64,000 nt of DNA from contig JAGOHK010000005.1 of assembly GCA_017996175.1 (NCBI GenBank), positions 38,552 to 102,551 on the forward strand, read 5' to 3'. The DNA comes from Leptospiraceae bacterium. Its GTDB lineage: Bacteria > Spirochaetota > Leptospiria > Leptospirales > Leptospiraceae. Positions 56,302 through 64,000 of this stretch are shown piece after piece. The translations under genes and the position numbers were made by a program. The notes beneath the pieces were generated by a model. That model was not told the origin of the DNA and made no database searches. It was given only the letters and a program-made list of their open reading frames with translations. Each line of letters begins with the position of its first letter. Position 1 is the stretch's first letter.

Positions 56302-56781
56302 CTATCCTTTAATTTTATTTATAATATTTGTGCTAGATTTACCATTTACAAACGGAAGAATTTTAACAACACCACCGTATGAGGTGATTGTCTTGTATTC
56401 GGGCATTTCCTCTGCTATATAATCCCCGCCTTTTACATGAATATCAGGCTTCATTATTTCTAGGATTTGAACTGGTGTATCATCTGCAAATATAGTTACA
56501 GCATCTACAAAAACTAAAGACGCAAGAAGAAGGGCGCGATCCTCTTCTGAGTTAATCGGACGATTTTCTCCCTTTAATCTTTTTACAGACAAATCAGAGT
56601 TAACCCCTATCCATAGAAAATTTCCAAGTTCGCGGGCACTCGAAAGATAAGTAAGATGCCCAAGGTGTAGTATATCAAAGCAACCGTTAGTGAATACTAT
56701 CGGTTTACCTGTAATTTCTTTTTTGAAGTTGGCTACATTAGAAAAAGGAATAATTTTACTTTGAATTTTTTCCAATATCAT
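56302..56781 (-). CDS. hldC: D-glycero-beta-D-manno-heptose 1-phosphate adenylyltransferase
   Basis: The nucleotidyltransferase signature FTNGCFDILHLGHLTYL and the conserved VGVNSD-like IGVNSDLSVKRLKG, with VKGGDY near the end, mark the cytidylyltransferase-like heptose adenylyltransferase, encoded separately from the kinase (RfaE2). It makes ADP-heptose for lipopolysaccharide. Its start overlaps the hldA stop by 4 bases. Confidence 0.95.
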   Translation of the reverse strand: MILEKIQSKIIPFSNVANFKKEITGKPIVFTNGCFDILHLGHLTYLSSARELGNFLWIGVNSDLSVKRLKGENRPINSEEDRALLLASLVFVDAVTIFADDTPVQILEIMKPDIHVKGGDYIAEEMPEYKTITSYGGVVKILPFVNGKSSTNIINKIKG

Positions 56782-57785
56782 TCTAAGAGTTTCCTTTCGA
56801 GTAATGCTTTTTCTAATTCATCAAGTGTAACAGTGGAAGCTCCTAATTTTTCAACTACAACTCCTGCTCCTGCGTTAGAAATTAAAGTAGATTCTAAGTC
56901 TGACATTCCTGCTGTTTTAAAGGCGGTGTAGAGGCTAATAACTGTATCCCCCGCACCAGTAACATCATAAACTTCCTTTGCAACAGTTGGTATATGAAAT
57001 ATTTTTTTAAGTTTGGAACTGTAAAGAGTCATTCCCTTTTCGCCACGGGTAATCATCATTGACTCAGTGTTTAATTTTTTAGAAATTTCAATTGCCGCTT
57101 TTGCAACTTCCTCATCTGTAATTAATTTTCTGCCTAACGCACCACCTGCTTCATGATGATTCGGTGTCATTATGGAAATTCCTTTATATAAAAAGAAATG
57201 TCTTACTTGCGGGTCTACTGCGATAAACTTTTTTTTCCTTTTTGCAATTGAGATTAAATCTAGAATTAATTTATCGTTAAAATACCCTTTATCATAATCG
57301 GATAAAATTACTCCATTGCATTCATCTAGTGATTTAGTGTAACTTTCTAGAATATGTTTTTGTTCTTTCGCTGTAAGTTGTATTACCTTTTCTCTATCAA
57401 TTCTACAGATTTGTTGATGGGAAGCTATAACTCTTGTTTTTAAGATTGTTGGAATTTCGTCTGACTCTGTTAAATGCAGATCGTGAATTCCAAGCCCTTC
57501 TTCATTTAGAAGGGATTTTAATTTTTCTGCTTTTAAATCTTTTCCGCATTTAGCGTAAAACTGGGATTTAACCCCAATAGAGCTTAAGTTTTTTATTACA
57601 TTGCCTGCTCCACCAAGTGTAATCCTATCTTCTTTTACTAAGACAACAGGAACCGGAGCTTCGGGGGAAATACGATTAACCTCTCCGAAGAGGTATTCAT
57701 CTAGAACCGCGTCCCCAACAACTAGAATTTTTATTTTAGATAATTCTTCAGTGAATTTGTAAAAGTTTTTTTTTGCTATTTTCAT
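56778..57785 (-). CDS. hldA: D-glycero-beta-D-manno-heptose-7-phosphate kinase
   Basis: A pfkB-family kinase (RfaE1) of 335 residues: VVGDAVLDEYLFGEVNRISPEAPVPV opens the protein, GGAGNVIKNL follows, and DVTGAGDTVISLYT is the pfkB C-terminal signature with the catalytic Asp. It phosphorylates heptose 7-phosphate to the 1,7-bisphosphate. It is split from the adenylyltransferase domain, unlike E. coli HldE. It overlaps the gene on each side by 4 bases. Confidence 0.95.
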   Translation of the reverse strand: MKIAKKNFYKFTEELSKIKILVVGDAVLDEYLFGEVNRISPEAPVPVVLVKEDRITLGGAGNVIKNLSSIGVKSQFYAKCGKDLKAEKLKSLLNEEGLGIHDLHLTESDEIPTILKTRVIASHQQICRIDREKVIQLTAKEQKHILESYTKSLDECNGVILSDYDKGYFNDKLILDLISIAKRKKKFIAVDPQVRHFFLYKGISIMTPNHHEAGGALGRKLITDEEVAKAAIEISKKLNTESMMITRGEKGMTLYSSKLKKIFHIPTVAKEVYDVTGAGDTVISLYTAFKTAGMSDLESTLISNAGAGVVVEKLGASTVTLDELEKALLERKLLE

Positions 57786-58426
57786 GTATTGGTTTTAATA
57801 TGGTAAAATTGAAAGTCAATAGGAAAGGATTTTTTTTGTTGAATGTAAAAAGTCTTAGATTTATTTTCAGGATTTAAAAGATACAAATAAGAATTCAGTT
57901 TTGTCCGGAGAAAAAAATGTCCTGTTTTATCTTTTAAATCAAATTCCGTAAAAAGTTTTTCTATTAACTCATGAGCGTTTGTTTTTTTCTCTTTGAGAAT
58001 TCCGCCACCTGTTATGATACTTGCTTTTTTTTCTTCTGTTGTAATATGAAAAAATTTATCTTCTAGAAATAGGGAAGAAGCAAAAGTTGGAAGAACATTC
58101 TTATTTGGAATTCCAAGAATCGGATTTGTTTCCAAAAAATCATTAAAAAATTGCGAGTAACCAGATTTCCCTAATTTTGCTTTGCAGTATTGACTGACTT
58201 GCGTCGCTTGAATTTTGAAGCCATTTAATTCTTGAGACAAAAGTGAGCGAATAAATAAAAAAGAAAGGCTTGTAAGGCTCAAGTCTTGGTTTTCAGTGAA
58301 ATCCCATACTTCTTTCTGAAGGATCTCGTTAAAAAAAATAGTATCATGAGAATAAATATTTTCAGAATGAATCCATTCTAAATTCTTATTCTTTTTTTCT
58401 TGGACAAAATTCAGTGTCTCTATCAT
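57782..58426 (-). CDS. Unknown protein coupled to hldA
   Basis: The 214-residue protein overlaps hldA by 4 bases (ATGA) and heads this unit. It has no signal peptide or membrane helix and a mix of alpha and beta segments. SIITGGGILKEKKTNAHEL is the most distinctive part. I do not recognise a family. Coupling to the heptose kinase suggests a lipopolysaccharide role, which is inference only. Confidence 0.62.
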   Translation of the reverse strand: MIETLNFVQEKKNKNLEWIHSENIYSHDTIFFNEILQKEVWDFTENQDLSLTSLSFLFIRSLLSQELNGFKIQATQVSQYCKAKLGKSGYSQFFNDFLETNPILGIPNKNVLPTFASSLFLEDKFFHITTEEKKASIITGGGILKEKKTNAHELIEKLFTEFDLKDKTGHFFLRTKLNSYLYLLNPENKSKTFYIQQKKSFPIDFQFYHIKTNT

Positions 58427-58534
58427 ATATCTATTTTCGGATTTTAGATAGGTAAAAATTGAATTCTTGGCATTTAAAGGATTTATTTTTTGGCTTTATC
58501 AATTGCATCCGATAAATATATTGGTAGGTTTGCT

Positions 58535-60085
58535 ATGTCTGATACAAGTAAGAGAGTTTTAGAAAGAAGTCAAACAGGGGAATATGAATTTACCCCCTAT
58601 GGTGAGTTCTTGTCTTATTATCACGCACATTTACAAATATTCAATAAATTTATCCAAGAAAAACCAATTTCCCAAAAAGAAAGAGATCAAATTTACCAAA
58701 GAGTCAAAGGTTACATGGTTGCGAATATCAAAAAGAGCGACCATTTTTTTGAGAAAATCGGAGACTTTGCTTCTCTCTTGCAAATGGATGTGGAAGAATT
58801 AAAGAAACATCTGAACGAAAGTTTCATAGAAGTTTTAACCAAAGTCCAAGACAAACTTAGAGAACAAGAGATGGAGAAACTCAGCTCTAAAAAGGATTTT
58901 GCTCATATTACTGAGGAACTAGTTTTTAAACTGGGAGAAATTTTTCCGCCTAACTGTCGTTTTGTGCTAAGAGACGGGTTACTAGTTATTGAAAATATTT
59001 CGACTGGAGAATTGGTTAAACCTGTTGGATTATTGGGAGCAATCAAGGAAGAACAGCAAAAAGCACAAGAAAAATTAGCCGCAAGAGTTACTAATAAACC
59101 TAAAGAGCCTGAATATGTTCCCGAGAAATCTATTCTAATCGAAATCTATGAAAAACATGAAGATACACTCACTGGAGAAAAATTAGAACTTAAGGAAGAT
59201 TTTATCCCTGATCAGAACTCGGCTCCAGAACCAGAACCTGAGCCGGTAAAAGAAAAGGGGCTGTTAGATGATGTGGAGGAATTGGACTTTGAAATGGAGG
59301 AATCTCCAAGCTATAATCCAGCCGATACATCGCCCAATGAACCCGGTCTTTTAGATGATATAGAAGGAATGGACTTTGAACAAACAAAATTCATCCCTAC
59401 AGAAGAAGAACCTCCCGTAGCGGATATTGAAGATTTTTTAGATTCTGTAGGAGCTCCTACAGAGCCTGAAATGGAAGTGGTTCCCGAATTGGAACAGGAA
59501 CAAGAAGTTGAGCCTGAAGAAATGGAACCGGAAATTGCTTACGAGCCGGAACCGGAGTTGGCACCAGAACCTGATCCTGCTGATATATTTACGTTCAAAG
59601 AATACTCAGAAATTACGAAGAAAATTCAAACTTATAAAACATCGAATGATACCAATGCCTACAACCAGTGGATTGCAAATGCTAATGACTTAGATAAATG
59701 CTTTGTTTCCATACGAGCTAATTTTGCAAAGGAGCAATCAGGGCAACCTGTAGATTGGGAAAAATACTATGCTTCTGTTTCTGCTAAGACTAGCTTACAG
59801 AGAACGACTATTGAAAAATTTAGAGCTCGTGTAAAACATTTAGATTTTACGAAAGCCGTTTTAGATATTGCGATTAAAGAATTAAAGAATCAATCACCCG
59901 AAGTAATCGCTGTCTTAAAATCCGCGTGGCCCCATATTCTAACAACTTTCCAAGATGCTCCTGATTATGATTTAGTTGAGTCTAATTTGAAAACTTTACT
60001 CTTTCGGCTAAAATCCGACTCCCAACGTCTTCCTATTCAGAACATTATGCTAAAAGGAATCCAAAAACTCAGACAAAAGTTGTAA
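58535..60085 (+). CDS. Large soluble protein with acidic Pro-Glu repeats
   Basis: The 516-residue protein has an N-terminal helical domain (1-160), a middle region rich in Glu and Pro (about 230-365: LLDDVEELDFEMEE, LLDDIEGMDFEQTK, then runs of EPEPE), and a C-terminal helical domain (366-516). The repeated LLDDxExxDFE unit may be a binding motif. It has no signal peptide. The ATG at 58535 is preferred to a TTG 15 codons earlier because the family-like start MSDTSKRVLE fits better; this is a judgement. The function is unknown. Confidence 0.7.
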   Translation: MSDTSKRVLERSQTGEYEFTPYGEFLSYYHAHLQIFNKFIQEKPISQKERDQIYQRVKGYMVANIKKSDHFFEKIGDFASLLQMDVEELKKHLNESFIEVLTKVQDKLREQEMEKLSSKKDFAHITEELVFKLGEIFPPNCRFVLRDGLLVIENISTGELVKPVGLLGAIKEEQQKAQEKLAARVTNKPKEPEYVPEKSILIEIYEKHEDTLTGEKLELKEDFIPDQNSAPEPEPEPVKEKGLLDDVEELDFEMEESPSYNPADTSPNEPGLLDDIEGMDFEQTKFIPTEEEPPVADIEDFLDSVGAPTEPEMEVVPELEQEQEVEPEEMEPEIAYEPEPELAPEPDPADIFTFKEYSEITKKIQTYKTSNDTNAYNQWIANANDLDKCFVSIRANFAKEQSGQPVDWEKYYASVSAKTSLQRTTIEKFRARVKHLDFTKAVLDIAIKELKNQSPEVIAVLKSAWPHILTTFQDAPDYDLVESNLKTLLFRLKSDSQRLPIQNIMLKGIQKLRQKL

Positions 60086-60211
60086 TGATTTTTTTCTCGG
60101 AGAATATACGAGGCTGAGAAAAGTTCAGTATCAGGTGTATGCGTAGCTTTATCCTTGAGCTTTGCCGATTTGTATGGAAGTTTTGTTGGAGTTGTGGCTT
60201 TAGTCCGTTTA

Positions 60212-60742
60212 CTAGACTTTTACGTGATATTTTCGTGCAAAGTTTTGTTTGTTACGCTGCAAAGTCCAAAAACTTTGTAGTTCAAGGTTGGGGAACGTTG
60301 GAACTGCGAAGATCAGGTCAGCTTGAGCGAGAAGATACCACAAACCCATTATATCCATCTTGAGTAAATAGACAAACAACCAACAGCGAGATTTCCCGAA
60401 AGCTAGAGCCAGTTGCCCAAGTTCAAGCCAGTCGGCGTTATCCGGACGAAATCCAACACGACAAAGGTTAAGACCTTCTTCTTGGTATTCTGTTTTCACA
60501 GTAACGGGAGATGGAATCATCCCAGAGTGAGTCATGATTCTATACATGACTAGTAAGTTACGCAAATAAACGGAAATATTACCAGCACCATGATTCTTCA
60601 CTAAGAACAGGAAACTCGGCATCATATTCTCAGGAATCAAGAGGGTTGATACAGTTTGCTTACTCTCATCTACAGCGCTGATCGAAAATTCGTTTGAGCT
60701 TTGAAACACTATCATACTATTACTAGCGCAAAAAACATTCAT
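60212..60742 (-). CDS. DUF1564 family protein
   Basis: The 176-residue protein contains YQEEGLNLCRVGFRPDNADWLELGQLALAFGKSRCWLFVYLLKMD, the conserved block of the DUF1564 family. This family is found in many copies in Leptospira and is barely known elsewhere, so it supports the taxonomic call. The start is uncertain. Its role is unknown; the pattern GKSRCWLFVYLL resembles a helical DNA-binding region, which is speculative. Confidence 0.8.
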   Translation of the reverse strand: MNVFCASNSMIVFQSSNEFSISAVDESKQTVSTLLIPENMMPSFLFLVKNHGAGNISVYLRNLLVMYRIMTHSGMIPSPVTVKTEYQEEGLNLCRVGFRPDNADWLELGQLALAFGKSRCWLFVYLLKMDIMGLWYLLAQADLIFAVPTFPNLELQSFWTLQRNKQNFARKYHVKV

Positions 60743-61002
60743 TTGGTGCGAAAAAAAATATAAATTCTTATTTTGTGTTAAATTTACTTTATTTAATATT
60801 AATGGTACTATATTTGCAATAATTTTAGCAACCTGGGAATAAGAAGTAAAGATGGTCTATTCGTTATTGAAGTAAAAAACAAATTTATCTTTTGAGGCAT
60901 TCTTGGGATATGGAAATAACTATATTTTTTAAAATGTAGAAGCTCGGGTAAGTCTTAGGTCTTACGTGGAATTATTGAATAAAAAAGTAAAAAGGACGAA
61001 CT
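60743..61002. other. 260-base gap upstream of gltB
   Basis: No gene is visible. It holds the promoter regions of the divergent DUF1564 and gltB genes, but I see no convincing -10/-35 pair. A short open stretch near 60850-60895 (DGLFVIEVKNKF) is too short to name. Confidence 0.45.
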
Positions 61003-64000
61003 ATGCAAAATAATGAAGAATTTTCCGCTTCCTCTCTACCTAAAGCACAGGGTCTTTACGATCCAGCTTATGAAAAGGATGCCTGCGGGGTGGGTTTTGT
61101 TGCCCATATCAAAGGCAAACGTTCTAGGCGCATCATTGACGAGGGTATTCGCCTGATGTGCAACTTGGAACATCGGGGGGCAGAAGGCGCTGAACCTAAA
61201 ACCGGTGATGGTGCAGGGATTAAAATTTCTATGCCGGATAAGTTTTTCCGTAAAGTTCTTCCTTTTACTCTTCCGCCTGAAGGAGAATATGCGGTTGGAA
61301 TGCTTTTTCTTCCGCAAGATCCACTGATTAGAGAAGCAGTAGAAACGATTATCGAAAAAGTTATCATAGATGAAGGAGAATTTTGCCTTGGGTTTAGAGA
61401 TGTTCCTGTAAATCCCGAGGTAGTAGGCTCCGTAGCTCGTAAGACCATTCCAGTATTTCGCCAAGTATTCGTTGGAAAAGGCAAGAATACAGAGTCAGGA
61501 GACGGTTTTGAAAGGAAGTTATTTCTAATTCGCCGTATCATAGACAGACGTTTTAGAACCGAATACAAACTAGACAGAAGCCAATACTATGTGCCAAGTT
61601 TTTCTTCGCGCACCATTGTATTTAAAGGAATGCTTCTCGGAAACCAAGTAAAACCATTTTACCTCGACCTCAGCTCTCCTGAAATGGAAAGCTCGTTTTG
61701 CCTAACCCATACTCGTTTTTCGACAAATACATTTCCTACCTGGGACTTAGCTCACCCGTATCGACTCATTGCGCATAACGGTGAGATTAATACCTTACAG
61801 GGAAATATCAACTGGATGGCAGCAAGACAAATCGTAATGGAGTCGCCATACTACGGACCCGAACTCAAACGAATGCTTCCAATTATCATGGAAGGGCAAA
61901 GTGATACCGCAACTTTCGACACTGTTTTAGAATTACTCTGTATGGGTGGAAGAAGTCTTCCTCACGCGGTAATGATGATGATCCCAGAAGCTTGGTCAAA
62001 AAACGCGGACATGGATCCAGACAGAAAAGCATTTTACGAATACCACGCAACACTCATGGAGCCATGGGATGGTCCGGCGGCTATCGCATTTTGTGATGGA
62101 AAAGTAATTGGAGCCACTCTAGATAGAAATGGACTTCGTCCTGCACGTTATAAAATTACGAAAGACGATATTGTAATTCTAGCATCTGAAGCCGGCGTTC
62201 TAAACACCGAGCCAGATATGGTTTTAAAACAAGGTAGACTTCGTCCTGGGAGAATGTTTCTAGTCGACTTAGAAAAAGGTCAAATCCTAGACGATGAAGC
62301 AATCAAACGAGAGATAAGCACACAAAAACCATACCGTAAATGGGTAGAAGAAAACATGGTTCGTCTAAATCAACTTCCTGATGTAAAGGGAATGAAAAAG
62401 GAAGAAGACCACAATACAATCATAGAAGGAATGCGAGCGTTTGGTTATACTTCGGAAGATTTGCTAACCGTTATGAAACCTATGGCGGCTAACGGCGAAG
62501 AGGCAACTGGCTCTATGGGGGAAGATGTGAGTTTACCGGTATTATCCGACAAACCACAACCACTATTTCGCTATTTCAAACAAAATTTTGCCCAAGTAAC
62601 CAATCCTCCGATTGATCCAATTCGTGAAGAGTTAGTCATGGAGTTAACGACTTATATCGGACCGGAAGGAAATTTACTCGGAGAAACTCCTGAACATTGT
62701 CACAGATTAGAATTAGAACATCCAGTTTTAACCAATGATGAATTAGAAAAAATCAAACAAATCAACCAAGGTGTTTTAAAAGCAAAGACTTTTGAAATCC
62801 TATTTGATCCAAATAAAAAACACGATATGCGACATTCTCTTGATAAAGTTTGTCAACTGGTAGCTGACTCAGTTAGACAGGGGATTAACCTGATTATCCT
62901 CTCTGATAGAGGGGTAACCAAAGACAAAGCGGCTATTCCTAGTTTGCTTGCAGTATCAGGAATTCACCACTACTTGATTCGCTCTGGGCTTAGAACAAAA
63001 ACTGGACTCATTCTAGAATCAGGTGAGCCAAGAGAAGTTGCTCACTTTGCACTTCTTTGTGGATATGGGGCTAATGCCGTTAATCCTTACCTCGCATTTG
63101 ACGCAATCAATGATTCGATTCGAGATGGACTCTTTAGCGAAATTCCAGATTACAAAACAGCTCAGAAAAACTTTATCAAAGCAATTGGAAAAGGGTTATT
63201 TAAAGTATTTAGCAAAATGGGAATTTCTACACTTCAATCTTATTGTGGGGCACAGATTTTTGAAGCAATCGGACTTGATTTAGAACTAATCAGCACATAC
63301 TTCACAGGAACCGCAACTCGAATTGGTGGACTAAGCCTTGAGATGTTAGAAGAAGAAACAGTTCGTCGTCATAAAGATGCTTATGACCCAACTTTCTTTT
63401 CAGGAACACTTGATCCTGGTGGAAATCATTATTATAGAAAAACTGGTGATCCACATATCTACAATGCGCTTACTATTCATAAGCTGCAGCAAGCAACAAT
63501 CAATGGAGATTACAAAGTATTTAAAGAGTTTTCCAAATTAATTGACGACCAGCAAGGAAAATCAATTACACTTAGAAGCCTATTTCAAATCGACGAAAAA
63601 AAATGTAATCCAATTCCGATAGAAGAAGTGGAGTCTGTTTCGGAAATCGTGCGAAGATTTCAAACAGGTGCGATGAGCTTTGGTTCTATCTCCCATGAAG
63701 CTCATAGTACACTTGCCATCGCGATGAATCGAATCGGAGCAAAGTCAAATACGGGCGAAGGGGGAGAAGACGAAGAAAGATTTAAAACTCTTCCGAACGG
63801 CGACAGTATGCGCTCTGCTATCAAACAAGTCGCCTCTGCTCGTTTTGGGGTAACAACGAATTACCTCGTAAACGCAGATGACATCCAAATCAAAATGGCA
63901 CAAGGAGCAAAACCAGGAGAAGGCGGACAATTACCTGGACACAAAGTTGACAAAAATATTGCGAGACTTCGTTATAGTACACCAGGGGTTACTCTCATTT
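61003..64000 (+). CDS. gltB: Glutamate synthase large subunit, N-terminal part (3' end outside window)
   Basis: GltB transfers the amide of glutamine to 2-oxoglutarate. After a 27-residue propeptide, Cys28 in DACGVGF is the N-terminal nucleophile of the glutaminase domain. The [17 protein letters not shown] and [12 protein letters not shown] blocks complete that domain. The central domain follows and the FMN domain begins at about 875 ([20 protein letters not shown], then [13 protein letters not shown]). The frame is open to the window edge, 999 codons. AAAAAGGACG lies before the ATG. The full enzyme is about 1500 residues. Confidence 0.97.
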   Translation, partial: MQNNEEFSASSLPKAQGLYDPAYEKDACGVGFVAHIKGKRSRRIIDEGIRLMCNLEHRGAEGAEPKTGDGAGIKISMPDKFFRKVLPFTLPPEGEYAVGMLFLPQDPLIREAVETIIEKVIIDEGEFCLGFRDVPVNPEVVGSVARKTIPVFRQVFVGKGKNTESGDGFERKLFLIRRIIDRRFRTEYKLDRSQYYVPSFSSRTIVFKGMLLGNQVKPFYLDLSSPEMESSFCLTHTRFSTNTFPTWDLAHPYRLIAHNGEINTLQGNINWMAARQIVMESPYYGPELKRMLPIIMEGQSDTATFDTVLELLCMGGRSLPHAVMMMIPEAWSKNADMDPDRKAFYEYHATLMEPWDGPAAIAFCDGKVIGATLDRNGLRPARYKITKDDIVILASEAGVLNTEPDMVLKQGRLRPGRMFLVDLEKGQILDDEAIKREISTQKPYRKWVEENMVRLNQLPDVKGMKKEEDHNTIIEGMRAFGYTSEDLLTVMKPMAANGEEATGSMGEDVSLPVLSDKPQPLFRYFKQNFAQVTNPPIDPIREELVMELTTYIGPEGNLLGETPEHCHRLELEHPVLTNDELEKIKQINQGVLKAKTFEILFDPNKKHDMRHSLDKVCQLVADSVRQGINLIILSDRGVTKDKAAIPSLLAVSGIHHYLIRSGLRTKTGLILESGEPREVAHFALLCGYGANAVNPYLAFDAINDSIRDGLFSEIPDYKTAQKNFIKAIGKGLFKVFSKMGISTLQSYCGAQIFEAIGLDLELISTYFTGTATRIGGLSLEMLEEETVRRHKDAYDPTFFSGTLDPGGNHYYRKTGDPHIYNALTIHKLQQATINGDYKVFKEFSKLIDDQQGKSITLRSLFQIDEKKCNPIPIEEVESVSEIVRRFQTGAMSFGSISHEAHSTLAIAMNRIGAKSNTGEGGEDEERFKTLPNGDSMRSAIKQVASARFGVTTNYLVNADDIQIKMAQGAKPGEGGQLPGHKVDKNIARLRYSTPGVTLI

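Noticed and set aside
60139..60363. Plus-strand open frame of 74 codons
   Set aside because: It is opposite the DUF1564 gene, has no ribosome site and has a composition unlike its neighbours.
60850..60895. Possible restriction-enzyme fragment (DGLFVIEVKNKF)
   Set aside because: Only a dozen residues fit; this is too short to support a family call.

Overview
This AT-rich window looks like chromosome of a Leptospira-type spirochaete (family Leptospiraceae). The clues are a DUF1564 gene (a paralogous family typical of Leptospira), several lipoproteins with relaxed spirochaetal lipoboxes, a bactofilin, FlhO/FlgF-type rod and FlgM flagellar genes, ADP-heptose and heptosyltransferase genes, and many two-component proteins. 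The assignment is an inference from gene content; no 16S rRNA gene is present.

Layout. 1-4.2 kb (+): the 3' part of smc, then thiG-thiH. 4.2-7.6 kb (-): hemB, an acetoacetate-decarboxylase-like gene and a hybrid histidine kinase, then a tRNA-Met followed at once by a Cys-rich secreted protein. 7.6-11.5 kb (+): a small lipoprotein, a DUF4105-like secreted protein and a large membrane protein. 11.5-19.5 kb (-): a tight nine-gene block running lipoprotein, rsmI, flgM, a Fe-ADH-like pseudoenzyme, bactofilin, recJ, an HDAC-family deacetylase, an unknown gene and a response regulator with a dead PP2C domain. 19.6-23.6 kb: small unknown genes, a flagellar rod gene, a DMT transporter and a fossil class III cyclase tail. 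23.7-27.4 kb (-): eno, ftsB-like, clpP, a small gene and a YheT-like hydrolase. 27.5-30.7 kb (+): coaE, a SPOR protein and two secreted proteins. 30.8-37.5 kb (-): a Ser/Thr-rich surface lipoprotein, a REC/histidine-kinase-like protein without the phospho-His, and a Gld-like ABC-2 transporter set. 37.8-44.9 kb: gamma-carbonic anhydrase, an S26 peptidase-like pseudoenzyme, DUF4254-heptosyltransferase, a Cys-cluster protein, obg, proB, PrsW and a lipoprotein. 44.9-50.5 kb (-): a receiver gene with the fossil end of its kinase, ddl, cheR after a tRNA-Arg, a MATE exporter, and a reverse transcriptase that has lost its core. 50.5-64 kb: an HdrD-like Fe-S oxidoreductase, a TonB receptor, hldC-hldA, an acidic repeat protein, DUF1564 and the 5' part of gltB.

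Most of the window is housekeeping. Two things stand out. Four proteins keep the fold of an enzyme family but have lost its catalytic residues: Fe-ADH-like, PP2C-like, histidine-kinase-like and signal-peptidase-like. Three fossil genes (cyclase, histidine kinase, reverse transcriptase) sit in apparent intergenic gaps. I found no CRISPR array, rRNA, complete insertion sequence or intact defence system. All functional calls come from reading motifs by eye; no database search was run.
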